A DNA stretch of 64,000 nt from Owenia fusiformis. Lineage: Eukaryota > Annelida > Polychaeta > Sabellida > Oweniidae. How positions within the stretch are numbered: the first letter of the stretch is position 1; each line of letters begins with the position of its first letter. The stretch spans positions 24,493,375 through 24,557,374 of the forward strand of contig CAIIXF020000005.1 of the NCBI GenBank assembly GCA_903813345.2, in the 5' to 3' direction. This document shows, in pieces, positions 1-12,885 of the stretch. A program made the position numbers and the translations under genes. The notes below the pieces were generated by a model, which made no database searches, had not been told where the DNA came from, and worked only from the letters and a program-made list of their open reading frames with translations.

Positions 1-1150
1 CCTCTCATTTTACCACACCCTTTGTTATACCAATATACACCTTTAAGTAAGCACTTCAATTGTTTGGGTACATGCATCTTCAAAAAAACAGGAACTACTT
101 GGTACCTTAAGATAAGCTTTACATTGTTTAGCTACCTGTATTACGTATCGTCATAGTTACTCAAGCATGTAATGTGGAAGAGTTCTAGGGCAAGTCAATA
201 ACCTTAGTTTTTTAAAGCAGATCAAGTAAATGGACTTAGAATGAAAGCCAGACTGGATACAATCATAACTTGATTGTTAATGATTAATTCAGCTGATCTA
301 GTCTTGATCGAATCAGCAATACAACGTAATACGATTTCAAAAGAACATTCAGGACTTTATTTCAGTTTTATTATTAAGGTAAAGAGAAGGTGTTATGCAA
401 GGGACAGTTTTACAACCATGATTATTAATCCTGATTTTATGTTACTCTTACTTTAAGATTAGACATGTATTATTAATAATAACGCCATTTACATTATTTT
501 ACTGTATTAGAGTTTGTAGAAAAAACTGGGTACCAGGTAGTAAATCCTCCATGCTAGGTTCAAACTTGGTACCCGGTTCCCGGTACCCAGTCGAAAAAAA
601 CGGGTACCCAAAAAACGAAAAATACGAATATATAACATAATTAGGTCATTAGAAAACGTAAAAGATTTGTTTTGATATTTACAAAAATGTATGTAACTTC
701 CTTCAAAATTGAGCTAGAAGCTTCAAATAAAAGCATTTTAAGGCTCTTTTCTTCCTCTATCATAATGGTCATATTTTCATTGGTTATGGTGCGGTCGCAC
801 CCCCTCCTGGATACGCCTATGACCCGGTTTTTTCTACAAACCCTACTGTATTACCATAAGTAACCATACATTTATATCAAAATTCTACCTCCAACTTGGA
901 GAAAATGCAATAATAACACTGCTATCAGCCTTACATAAACAAAATGACAGGCTGAACTGAAATCTTTACTTGATTTATTTATTTATCTCCAGGAACATTA
1001 TGGCACAATTGAAAATAAGCAACACTCATGCAGAAAATATCCATCTGTTCATGCTCATTTCTTGTGCTTCCTCTCCAGAATCTGTCTGAAGTGCATGTTT
1101 TTTGGTTTAACTATATAATTTAGAGTAATTATGTCATGCCTGTTTACTTT
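1..1150. other. No gene recognised; GGTACC cluster and G-run repeat scrap
   Basis: AT-rich DNA without convincing coding signal. Four GGTACC hexamers lie close together at about 528-610, partly in inverted order. At 797-820 there is a fragment reading, on the minus strand, GGCGTATCCAGGAGGGGG, which matches the termini of the G-run repeat family seen elsewhere in the window. Confidence 0.5.
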
Positions 1151-1170
1151 AGATATTGTTGTCTACTTAC

Positions 1171-1340
1171 ATCATGGGCTCTATCAGATGGGTATGCAAC
1201 GAGCCATTGGCGCCGTGTTAAATGGTGGCCTCGGCTTGGCGAAGAACCGGAAGTTGACGCAACGGGGAAAAAATAATGTCCCAAGTTGAAGCCTCGTAGA
1301 TTCTACTCTTATTTCCGCAATGAAACCCAACTAACCTTCA
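1171..1340 (-). promoter_or_regulatory. Candidate 5' exon and promoter with ETS site
   Basis: On the minus strand a GC-richer stretch ends at 1171 in CCCATGAT followed by the strong donor GTAAGTAGAC (1170 downward). It contains ACCGGAAGT (1246-1254, plus strand), an ETS/GABP-type site common in promoters. The only ATG reading toward the donor gives a short ORF that stops, so this would be a non-coding first exon of a gene lying left of the window. This is inferred from signals only. Confidence 0.25.
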
Positions 1341-1639
1341 CAAATATTGGTAAGACATTTGACATTTACTTCATTTTAGTATAGAACTTGTTTAATAGGC
1401 ATCAAATTACCTAAATTGGTCACGATATTGATTTACATCGTGAAAATCCAAATCCGCCATTATTTTTTTTTGCTCGTCAATTTTCTTCATTTCAACACTG
1501 AATTTCAGGACTTTGAACCTATTCATGACACCTTTGAGTACACATTTATTCACTAAGTTAGGCTTAATATGTTGAGTCATCGTTGTTTTTGAAAAAAACG
1601 TGACAAAAGTACACCCCTTTTTGTATCCAATTTTCAATC

Positions 1640-4470
1640 CACTGTGGCTATATTTACCAAATTTTCTCATTTTGTCAAGTTGTTCAGTTTTGATATGAAA
1701 CATGACTGGTATAAAGTTTATACACCATTTGAAAGCCCAGTTTGTCTCCTATCTAATGATGTGACTGTTTCTTGGGGAAAAGTAGTATATTTTCTGTAAT
1801 GGCTTGTTAAAAATGAGACAAAATGACATTTCGGTCCATGTGAAACCTGTAGCGACGACTGAATTTTCTGACTTTTGTCAAGTTGTTCAGTTTTGATATG
1901 AAACATGCCTGGTATAAAGTGTATACACCATTGTAAAGCCCAATTTGTCTCCTATCTGATGATGTGACTGTTACTTGGGGAAAAGTAGTATGTAATCTGT
2001 AATGGCTTGTTAAAAATGAGACAAAATGCCATTTCGGTCCATGTAAAACATGAAGCGACAAATGAATTTTCTGACTTTTGTCAAGTTGTTCAGTTTTGAT
2101 ATGAAGCATTACTGGTATAAAGTTTATACACCATTTGAAAGCCCAGTTTGTCTCCTATCTAATGATGTGACTGTTTCTTGGGGAAAAGTAGTATATTTTC
2201 TGTAATGGCTTGTTAAAAATGAGACAAAATGACATTTCGGTCCATGTAAAACATGAAGCGACGAATGAATTTTCTGACTTTTGTCAAGTTGTTCAGTTTT
2301 GATATGAAGCATGACTGGTATAAAGTTTATACACCATTATAAAGCCCAATTTGTCTCCTATCTGATGATGTGACTATTACTTGGGGAAAAGTAGTATATT
2401 TTCTGTAATGGCTTGTTAAAAATGACACAAAATACCATTTCTGTCCATGTGAAACCTGTAGCGACGAATGAATTTTCTAACTTTTGTCAAGTTGTTCAGT
2501 TTAAATGAGAAACATGACTGGTATGAAGTTAATACACCATTCCAAAGCCCTGTTTGTGTCCTATCTGATGATCTTACTCTAATCTGGGAGAAATAAGTAT
2601 ATTTTCTGAAATGGCTTGTTAAAAATGACACAAAATGCCATTTCCATCTCCGTTGGAACTGTCACAATGACTACATTTTCTCATTTTGTCAAATTGTTCA
2701 GTTTTGATATGAAACATGACTGGTATAAAGTTTATACACCATTAAGAAGCCCAATTTCTCTCCTATCTGATGATGTGACTGTTACTTGGGGAAAGGTAGT
2801 ATATTTTCTGTGATGGCTTGTTAAAAATGAGACAAAATGCCATTTCGGTCCATGTGAAACCTGTAGCGACGAATGAATTTTCTGACTTTTGTCAAGTTGT
2901 TCAGTTTTGATATGAAACATGACTGGTATAAAGTTGATACACCATTATAAAGCTCTATTTGTCTCCTATCTGATGATGTGACTGTTACTTGGGGAAAAGT
3001 AGTATATTTTCTGAATTGGCTTGTTAAGAATGACACAAAATACCATTTCGGTCCATGTGAAACCTGTAGCGACGAATGAATTTTCTGACTTTTGTCAAGT
3101 TGTTCAGTTTCAATGAGAAACATGACTGGTATGAAGTTAATACACCATTCCAAAGCCCTGTTTGTGTCCTATCTGATGATCTTACTCTAATCTTGAAGAA
3201 ATTAGTATATTTTCTGAAATGGCTTGTTAAAAATGACACAAAATGCCATTTCCATCTCCGTGGGAACTGTCACAATGACTACATTTTCTCATTTTGTCAA
3301 ATTGTTCAGTTTTGATATGAAACATGACTGGTTTAAAGTTTATACACCATTAGAAAGCCCAATTTCTCCCCTATCTGATGATGTGACTGTTACTTGGGGA
3401 AAAGTAGTATATTTTCTGAAATGGCTTGTTAAAAATGACACAAAATGCCATTTTGGTCCATGTGAAATCTGTAGCGACGACTGAATTTTCTGACTTTTGT
3501 CAAGTTGTTCAGTTTAAATAGGAAACATGACTGGTATAAAGTTTATACACCATTTTAAAGCCCTAATTGTGCCCTATCTGATGATGTGACTGTTACTTGG
3601 GGGAAAGAAGTATATTTTCTATAATGGCTTGTTATAATTGACACAAAATGCCATTTCCATTTCCATGACAACTGTCGAGACAAGTACTAGTAATTAAGTC
3701 TTTGTTGATTTGTTCAGCTTGGATAGTCAACATGACTGGTAGCAAGTTTATACACCATTTTAAAGCCTTCTTTGTCTCCTATCTGATGATTTTACTCTTA
3801 TTTGAGAGAAATTAGTAAATTTTCTGAACTGGCTTGTGAAAATGACACAAAATCCCATTTCCATATAAGTATGTGAAAACTGTCGCGACTACTACATTTT
3901 TTGACTTTTTCAATTTGTTCCATTTTAATAGTCAACATGACTGGTAGCAAGTTTATACACAAGTTTAAAGTCATCTTTGTCTCCTATCTGATGATCTCAC
4001 TCTTATTTGAGAGAAATTAGTAAATTTTTTGAATTGGCTTGTTAAAAATGACACAAAATCCCATTTCCATATCCGTGAAAACTGTCGAGATGACTTAATT
4101 TTATGACTTTTTCAATTTGTTCCATTTTAATAGGAAACATGACTGGTTTAAAGTTTATACACCATTTTAAAGCCCTTTTTGTGTTCCATCTGATGGTCTT
4201 ACTTTTATTTGGGAGAAATTAGTAAATTGTCTGAACTGGCTTGTTAAAAATGACACAAATCCCATTTCAGCCAATGTGAAACCTGTCTTGATGACTAATT
4301 TTAATGACTTTTGTCAAATTGATCTGTTTTAATAGGAGACATGACTGGTATATAGTTTATAAACCATTTTAAAGCCCTCCTTGTCCCTTATCTGATGATG
4401 TTACTCTTATTCATGTTATTTGGGAGAAATTAGTTTATTTTCTGTAGTGACTTGTAAAAATGACACAATT
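1640..4470. repeat. 203-bp satellite-like tandem array, about 14 units
   Basis: The landmark CATGACTGGT (with variants) recurs at 1701, 1904, 2107, 2310, 2513, 2715, 2918, 3121, 3323, 3526, 3731, 3936, 4138 and 4340, a spacing of 202-205 bp. Units at 2513 and 2715 are near copies of those at 3121 and 3323, so a three-unit block (608 bp) was duplicated. Units from 3.7 kb on are more diverged. Short minus-strand ORFs through the array come from the repeat having few stops in one frame and are not genes. Confidence 0.93.
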
Positions 4471-5483
4471 GTATAGTGTGTAATTGATATAGAAAATGGG
4501 CTTGTATGTATTTTCTAATACTAATGCTGTAATGAAACTTATTTTTTCAGTAATGATTGCATCTTTGAAAGTTGGATGAGACTGCTACAGGGGAATGCCC
4601 ATATTTTAGAGCTGCATCTTGCAGTCCTGGTCTGCTATAATTAGGTACATTTCTAAGTAGTCTAGTTCTCCATGTATAACTTCAAACTGAAATGGCATTT
4701 CTTGGAATCCTGAGTCTTATAATGCCTAAAAACAGTAATATAATATAAAGAACTAGTAAAGTGGTGATCACAAGGAATTACCACAGTATTGTTTTTAAAC
4801 AGAAAGTAACAGGAACATCCTTTAAAAGAACACAAAAATCATGAATTGCTTGATATTGAATAAGATGAACAAAAAATTGGAGATGTTTTTCTTTAATTTT
4901 CTTAAACCCTGCATAACTTTAATGCTGTTAAATTGTTTTCAGGTCACAGCACATTCTGCACTCATTCCTATCAGCTTCATATCAGCATCTACCTGAAACA
5001 CATAGGATGTTTGTGGATTAAAAACATGTCACCAAGAATCTTATACTAGGACTTCAAAACAACATTATTTAAAAATGTGATAGATCTTGTCAAAACGATA
5101 GTATCTTAATTACATTGAGTATAAACTGATAAAGACAGCCTAAGCAAATGTGCTTTTTACATTCTACAGGGACTTAAATTAAGCCACCTCAAGAAGGTAC
5201 AAGATTTGATGCTACCCACCTTGCACCTCACAGTGTGATCTTTGTGTAGTATCAGTTGTATTTGATGACAATTGTAGTCTTAAAATGAAATAAATGATTG
5301 ATGATTTCTCTGATAAGTACATGTCTTGTGTCAGTGCTATCCAGTGAGCCTTTTTTAGCATTACTTGGCCTCCTTTTTAGATTAAAAGACCAAATTATCA
5401 AAAGATTGGCATTAAATTAAAAAAAATTGGGCCCAAATATCACAGATTGAAGTGGTGGTTGTCTTCAAAATTATTTATCCCAA
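4471..5483. other. No gene recognised
   Basis: AT-rich sequence after the satellite. I see no exon, RNA gene or clear repeat. Confidence 0.5.
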
Positions 5484-5860
5484 AGCAGGTCCATAGCCAG
5501 GATTTGCCAGGGGGTTCATTTTTTGAATAATTCAATCCAGGGGGGTTCACTTTTGAGAATTTTGGCCCAAAAATGCCCAGAATTACTTAAAAAGTGCTTA
5601 GAATGTTGAAAAACTGAATTAATTTGAAGCCGGGGGGGGGGGGGGGGGTGACACTAAATGTGGACACTGCCCAGGCAAGGGGAAGGGGTCGAACTCCCCC
5701 CCCCCCCCGCCGAAAATTATTGCAAATTCATGCACTTTTTCACCACTTTGAGCACTTTTCAAGTTAAAAGTCCAAAGTTGTCAATAGGGAACCCCCCTGG
5801 AACACTTTGAAAGTGAACCCCTCCTCTTAGCAAAGCCTCGCTACGGCCCGCTACCCGTTG
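5484..5860. mobile_element. G-run interspersed repeat (GGCNRTAGCCAG family)
   Basis: Starts near a terminus reading ccatagccagg, contains several runs of G and C (17 G at about 5632), and ends at ctcgctacggcccgc, an inverted form of the start. Related pieces occur at 797, 12719, 16818, 19184, 36453, 46197 and 59118. No coding capacity is seen. This is a non-autonomous repeat of unknown class. Confidence 0.55.
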
Positions 5861-6309
5861 ATGAGATATAGGGTAAACTTTTATCATGGTCAGCTATGGG
5901 AATCACATCCCCAGTTTCCAACCTGTCCAATTCATCCATTACCGGGAAAATACGTCATAACACACTAGACGAAAATGCGAATAATGAATATCGTCATATC
6001 GTGAAAACGAACTGACGGCAAACGAAAATTCCGCTCGATAATGTACGTGATTTACCATATTCTATGGCCACTGAGTGCAAGAATTGGCTAGAGACTCCAG
6101 TAATACGTGATTATGTTTTTTAGCATAAATATTATCATCATAAGTTATTAAAAACTTAATGATTTATAACAATAACATGATTGTTGTGGACTTAGGCCTA
6201 TTTTTGTGTTTTTCTTTCGCTTTGACATTATTTGAAAGCTAGTATTCGCAATATATGTTGCTAAAATTAGAAGAATTAATTTTTCTTGGATTTGCGATTT
6301 TTCGTGATC

Positions 6310-6321
6310 TGCGCATGCGCA
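6310..6321. promoter_or_regulatory. Perfect palindromic NRF1 site
   Basis: TGCGCATGCGCA matches the NRF1 consensus, which marks many CpG-rich metazoan promoters. It sits in a locally GC-richer stretch (about 5940-6420), roughly 180 bp upstream of the candidate start at 6493. Confidence 0.5.
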
Positions 6322-6492
6322 AGATAGGTGGCGCAATAGTACTAATCTCCATTTTGAAGATTTCTGAAGAGCTCCTACAGCCATTCCGCGGCCACCATTC
6401 TATCCGTTTCACACCCAGGTGGTAGAGCCCATGCTTACATCCACTTTATTTCATACTTCAAAACATAACCTGTCGGACATCTTACTTGTGCA

Positions 6493-6536
6493 ATGGATGT
6501 TGGCCTTGTATATTTAGAGGCAGATCATGGGGAGAG
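6493..6536 (+). CDS. Candidate first coding exon, 14 codons plus donor
   Basis: ATG at 6493 opens a frame reading MDVGLVYLEADHGE and runs into a consensus donor, GAGAG|GTAAGTG, at 6536/6537 (phase 2). A perfect NRF1 site lies 180 bp upstream. I do not recognise the product and found no second exon, so the call rests on promoter, start and donor only. A chance donor in non-coding DNA is the alternative. Confidence 0.28.
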
Positions 6537-6539
6537 GTA

Positions 6540-7751
6540 AGTGATTCAATATAAACTCCAGTGAGAGATACTAATTCTCCAGTCAAGCATCTATGGTGGG
6601 GGAAACATATGGAGTAGCAAAGAACAAATCTTGATCACAGAGAACGAAATTCAAATTGATTGATCCAAAATGCAATTAATTAATTACCAGATTTTCCCTT
6701 CACCCTCCCCTTCAAAACCAATGCACATGGACAGAATATAAAGTTATTTTTCTTATACACATAGGGTCAGGCCTAAAGTAAACCTTATCATGTAAAAGAA
6801 AGGATTCAAAGTGATTTCAAACCTGTCTGAAAGGCTTCTCCTTTGGGGGACACTGTGATACAGCTGATGTGGTGGGCAAAACACGGGCAAAACAACCAAC
6901 AGCAATGTGACCTAGTCTGACTCCTTGATACCAATTTCCTTGGAAAATATCCCTTATAATTACATGTACTTCAAATTGCAGAGCATAGTTTTCATGATTA
7001 ATTGAGACATTCTGGCTTGTTATGGGAGGTTTCATGAACCAGATCTTCATACTCATATGTCTGTGTTTCTAGACACCATAGATGTTTCATAACCCATTCA
7101 AGAAATCTCAGTAAGCTTATGAGCAAACGCTTATTTTATCCAATCATTTTTTAAACTTGATAAAAGCAACAGATTTTTTTATATGATGTAGAGTATTTGA
7201 TTACATGCCTGTATGTGCATAATTTCTGCATTCCTTCCGTCTCAAATCTATTTTCATTTTTTATTATAACCAGTGTGAGATTATTTGTAAGGGGTCAAGA
7301 GATTAACAGGTAAATGTATCAGGATAATTGCTGTTAATCCTATAGGAGCACCTTGCATAACACCCTTTATGGATACTTCACCTTCCAATATAATCCTCAC
7401 TGAAGTTGTGTTTTAGATTGCAAAATGGAGAAAAAGAGTGGAATAAGCAAGGACTAAAGTACACAGAAATGTAGGCAATACTCAAAATTGTAAAGAAATG
7501 TCAAAAATCCAAGCAGTTCAATGAACTATATTCAAAAATGGGGTTAAATGATTAATATCAGATTATGGTTGGTGGTAGGAGGGGGTGGTGTTAATCATAA
7601 TCTGACCATCAGCATGTTTATTTAAGTCTGTAAAACTAGTTAGTGGACCACACAAAAAATGGTTGTAGTTAATGCATTATGCAGACCCCTCAATAAGTGA
7701 GAAACTATTATCCTATTATTAGGGTACTGAGCTATATCTAAGTCAATATAC
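6540..7751. other. No gene recognised
   Basis: Non-coding by inspection. A minus-strand ORF at 6817-7056 has protein-like composition but no good splice sites and no family I recognise. Confidence 0.45.
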
Positions 7752-7753
7752 TA

Positions 7754-8945
7754 CAGTAGAACCTGTATATCTGAACACCTGGCTAATCCAAACACCCTCC
7801 AATTTGAACACTTTTTTTCGGTCCCAAAAAAAAACCTTGAAATCTGAACACCTCCTAATTTGAACAGTGAACAACCAGATTTGAAAAAGTGACCTGTCTA
7901 ATCTGAACATTTTATCAGAAATCAAATGTCTGGACATTTCAATAATAGCTACATACTAAGTCAATGCTATAGTTGTTATTTATCTTTACGTTTACATATA
8001 CAATGTAATCAAAGAACCAATATTGTCCTAATTAACTTATTAAAGTCTCAGTGACATCCCTAATTTGTGGAAAACAACAGGATGTTTGGGAAAGGTGTGA
8101 ATACAGGAGTTAATTGGTTTATCCTATTAGAAAAGAACTGAATATTTTATGTTTGGATTAAGAATATTGGAAATTACTTGGATGTTTTTGATTTGAATTA
8201 AGAGAAAGGTGAGAATCTGGGAGATAATTGGTTTATCCTTATTGTTAATTAACTGGATGTTTTTTTATTTGGATTATGAACAGGTCTTAACTGTTTTACA
8301 TCATGGGTCTGTTATGATAGCTAAGATTCAATCAGTAAATGTTTTATAATCACAAAGACAACACAGACACATTTGCAGACAAGATTATATCATGAGAAAG
8401 AGAAAAAATTCAACTTCGTAATATCCTATCACTAAAATGCCTCCTAAAAAGGCACGCATCTGACACCCGGAATGCCCTTGATATTTTGAAGGATATATAC
8501 ATCATCTCGAATGAACACTCATGAAAAATTCTTTTTACCTGAAGAGGATATGTATCTACACAAATATTGCTAATGCTAAAAGTCCCAAGAAACCATAATA
8601 TGGGATAAGTCATTTGATAAGCATAAGATTTCGTATGAGACTATCATATACTTATACAGTGTATTACAAAGTTTTTGCCAAAATATGAGTTATTTTTACT
8701 AAAATAATGAAATTGTTCAAAATGTAAATAAAACATAGCATATAGGCTATAGGCCTATTTTTAGAGTAATCAATCTCATCAACAACATTTATTGTTTTTT
8801 GACTTAGTATTAAGTGTTCAATATAGTGGACTGAACAATGAAAATCCCCCCCCCCCCCCCCGACCAACAATATCCTCGAAATTTGAACACCTGGCAATTT
8901 GAACGCTTTTGGCTGGTCCCATGGGTGTTCGGATTAGATTTACTG
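7754..8945. mobile_element. pogo-like non-autonomous DNA transposon
   Basis: The left end CAGTAGAACCTGTATATC and the right end, reverse-complemented, CAGTAAATCTAATCCGAAC are similar terminal inverted repeats that both continue into GAACACC. TA flanks both sides (7752-7753 and 8946-8947), the target expected for the Tc1/mariner/pogo group. Subterminal sequence repeats the phrase 'tgaacacct' several times. No transposase frame is visible in the 1.19 kb. A run of 16 C lies at about 8846. Confidence 0.68.
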
Positions 8946-8949
8946 TACA

Positions 8950-11900
8950 TGTAACTCGTAACTGATCATGTCCGTTTTGTCGTTTTACTTACAAAGATTC
9001 TATAAAGGTGATCAATTATTTGCAAAAACGTGACTAAATATAGGAAGTTGTATTCAAATAACATTTTGTTTGAACTGCTTTGGTTTGCTCTCTTGATCAT
9101 CTAGATATTTCAAATATCTAAGCAAATATTTCAACCAGGGTATATACACATACTTGAAATGGTGTGAAATTCTTAACATTTTGATGCATGCCTATTTAAC
9201 ATGCACTTAGTTTGTTGTATATATGTTGCCATGCACTTGCACCTCTGATTCTTTTATGTTGACGATTTATTTATTAAGGCTTAAAACCAGAAATCCCAAG
9301 GAGAAGTGCTGATTACCTTAGCAACCATTATCTCGGTCATTAAGTGATTTTATTTTTCTGCACTCCAAGTATGTTATAACCAAAAACTTAACAGCTCCCC
9401 TATCCAAAAATAACTTATAATTCAGCTTGTTTCTTTTCTCTTTTTCACATAATATTATGAAATAAATGTTTATGTTTTCATCATAACTTCATACTTTTCT
9501 ATTTCCGCTCCTTTCACATCATGCAGTGAAGAATTACAATAATATATTTCAAGAGATATGTATTGGAATGCCCTGGTTGTGTTTGTGTTGGAATGTATCT
9601 GATATGTGATAGAATTCTAGCATTTGGGTGTAACCTCAGAAAAATCTGATGAACTGACAAAAATTGGCTCTCACCTTCCAAAAGGTTTATTACTAGAAAC
9701 CCATATAAACCAAGCATAGAATTTACTTAAATTTTTGATTTTTTGTGATTCAGATATTTAATCTCCTATGATGCATTCCTTTTGCTTAGACACAAGAAGA
9801 ATGTAGGATTAGAGAGAGAGATTTTCATGCAAGAGCAAGAATACCCTACTTGGTATGCATACTACAGCATGAATATATATGTATGAGTTCTTCTTGCCTT
9901 TAAGATGTATCAGTAGCACCACCCAGTATTTCAGTAGCAGTATTCTTCCCAGAACCGAAGCAAATGGTAGCTAAAATTTATAGAAATTATCTGAAAACAA
10001 TCTTGCACCCAGTCGATTTGCACCCAAATGAGAATTTGAGCAATGATGAAAAATAAGGATATTTTAATCACAAATGTACATTTGTCAGACAAAAATAGAA
10101 AATAGAAGTTTGCACCCAGCATTCTCAGAAAAATCTTTTGGAGAACATAAAGTAGATTCAGAAAACAAAGGTCAGCATTCTGAGATCAATTTTAATGGCA
10201 AACAATCCAGTTTATAAAATTGGTCATCAAATGTGACAGTGGCATCACCCAGATTTGGGAAATCTCCTCTGCATTAACAGAGAACATTTCAAATATGATT
10301 GCATGAGTCATCAACAAAGTCTGGATTGGTACTTTCTCAATGTGACTTTTTATCAGAACTTCTCTCAAACTTGATGTATCTCTATACTTATAAGAGCTGC
10401 AGAAAATAGACAAAGATAAAACCAACAAACAGATACTTTCCAGGCAAAGAATCTTACATTCAACAATATATTCAACATTGTTAGCCTGTCCATTCATAAA
10501 AGTACCTACCACTTTATTTGGTAGAACTAAAATCAATGGTACTGGCTAATTTGGAAACAAAACAAAATTAACGGAAGAGCAAGTTAAGTAAAATTAAAAA
10601 TTCTTGGGAACTTGTTGAATAATCTGTATAATTTATGACTATGACTATAGAATATCACCCCCCCCTCTTCTCACCCCCCCCCCTCTTATATTTTTGACCA
10701 GAATCATTTGTTATTTAAGATCATCTTCAAAACAAAATAGAGTTTTGTGCAAACATACTTTGATCCTTTCCCCATATTGATCCAATTGATATCTATATGT
10801 GACCTCAAGGACCCTAATAACTGCTGTGTTTTGTGAAATTGATTAAACTTAAAAGAACCTTTAACATAATATGAGCCAAGATTAAGATACCAAAAACCAT
10901 GTAATTGTTTTTGAAAGATCAAATTCAAGAAAAAGGTCAAATAGACCCATTGGAATTTTCAAAGAAGCATGAAAAAATAGCCAAAGTTTTTTGCATTTCT
11001 TTCTGCATTTTTCTTTAAAGAATTTAAATAATTTGGTAAATGTTCTTACATATATATTGATATTTTCAAGAGTGGCCTTTAAAAACTTATCTTTAACCTC
11101 TAAGAATTCTTGATTTATCTCTAGTTCTCTGTTTTTGTAGATAAATAACATTTTTATATGTAGTTTTATTCATGGGCAGATATATGTCATCTTGTCTTTC
11201 CCAAGAACAAGATATTTTCTCCAAGATTGGACGAAGAAGATGTTTTTTGGAATCATTCTGCCAGGGGTTGGGTTAACCTTAATGTCAGCCTGCTAATGTT
11301 TAATTATTCCAAATGATTTCTTTCAAAACGTGATTGAAATGTCTGGGTTTCTTGCATTTCTATTAAATTTTAAGTGTTTCTTAAAACATCAACTATTAAA
11401 TTTATGTAATGTTACATCGCGCAGATTGATGTTTGTGACATCATGAGTCACAGCAAATTCAAAGAAAGTGTTTTTGTTGTGACTTCACTGAACCAAGATA
11501 TGATGAACATGATATCAACATGGCTACACAGGTAAACTAATAAACACAAATACACCCAAGTTGAAACTCGTGGTAGGGCAGGTTTTGAGTTACTAGAAAT
11601 ATATCTGCTTGACATATTAGCCTTTGCTCGTGTGACGTAAGAAACATTTCATTTCATTTATTTATTTTCAAACATCTGGTGAAACATACAGATAAGGCGG
11701 ATGACACCCTAATGGGCATATTATCCGCACAGAGAAGATGAACATGACAAGCAGTGTTGTGTAAATTATATATCTCCTGCCTCGCACTCCCCACCCCCAT
11801 CAGGAAACCAGGAAATAATACATAATAATACTTGAATTAACTAAATATGAATATCATGATCATGACTGCTGTACCTGAGAATGCTGTTAATAATCAAATT

Positions 11901-12718
11901 TCAAGAATATTCCTTTGTGTCTAACAAAGTAATTCAGGGTTTAACTCGGTACAATTATTTTAGGACACCCTGTAGATGTCTTCAAAAACAAAATTCACGC
12001 GATTCTTAAATCTCAATATTCCAAATTAATTTGGTAACTTGAAAAAAATTATACTAAAATCCTACTAGGATGTTCATGCTAGCTTAATTAATATGTTAAT
12101 TGAAAGAGCATGGTATATTATGAAGACAATGTAAGATGCAATCATACCCCCTAATCATTAATTAGACCAGTAGCTAACTGAGAACAACATAGCAAACATT
12201 GTGCCAAATAGTTTAATCTCAGAGGGGTCATGTCAGTTTTTAAGCACCAAAGAGTAGAAAAGAAAGGAATTAATAAACAAAGAATAATGTAAATAAACAA
12301 AACAGGCCTTTTTGCATAAAAAATTGAAACAGGGAGTATAAAATATATCATAAACATAGACAAATATGATGTTGGAATGTGTTAACAAAATTCAAGAATT
12401 AAATTCAACTATTTACATGTACAAATGTTAAAACATTGTAAAAATGGTAAACGATCATTAAAATGAGCTATCATTGCATGATCCCTCCCTATTAGTATTA
12501 CCAAGTAACCAATGGAAAGTGTAAAATAGTGGTATCTAAAATTCAAAATCCCACCAGCCCAAGTGGAGGCAAAGTTAAGGACACATATCTTATATTTTTA
12601 AGGTCACATTTTTCTCTCCTATATTTCCTTGGAAATATTTACCTTGCAAAATGCAACAAGATCACATGAGGATGATATCATTGATCTAGCCAGACAAAAT
12701 ATGATTGGCTAGTACAGT
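8950..12718. other. Long non-coding stretch
   Basis: AT-rich, no convincing exons on either strand. C-runs at about 10658-10683. Could be intronic or intergenic. Confidence 0.5.
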
Positions 12719-12885
12719 CAGGCCATTAGCCGCTCTTCCCAAGGGGGGGGGTTTAGTTTTAAAAAACTCCAGGGGGTCAAAGTTTTGGCACAAAATCACT
12801 TGAAAAGTGCTCAAAATCGTGAAATTTTGAAAGAATTTTTGACCAAGGGGATTCACTCAACCCCCCACCTTGCTACGGGCCTGAC
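12719..12885. mobile_element. G-run interspersed repeat copy
   Basis: Short copy of the family at 5484. It begins gtcaggccattagccgc, has a run of 9 G, and ends ccttgctacgggcctgac, the inverted complement of the start. Confidence 0.6.

Noticed and set aside
1407-3484. Series of 60-110-codon ORFs with repeated MFHIKTEQLDK-like starts
   Set aside because: They are one frame of the 203-bp satellite; the repeat lacks stops there. No promoter or splice evidence.
6817-7056. Minus-strand ORF with protein-like run GNWYQGVRLGHIAVGCF
   Set aside because: No pyrimidine tract with acceptor upstream, weak donor (GTTTGA), and no family I recognise. Could be a real exon but not supportable.
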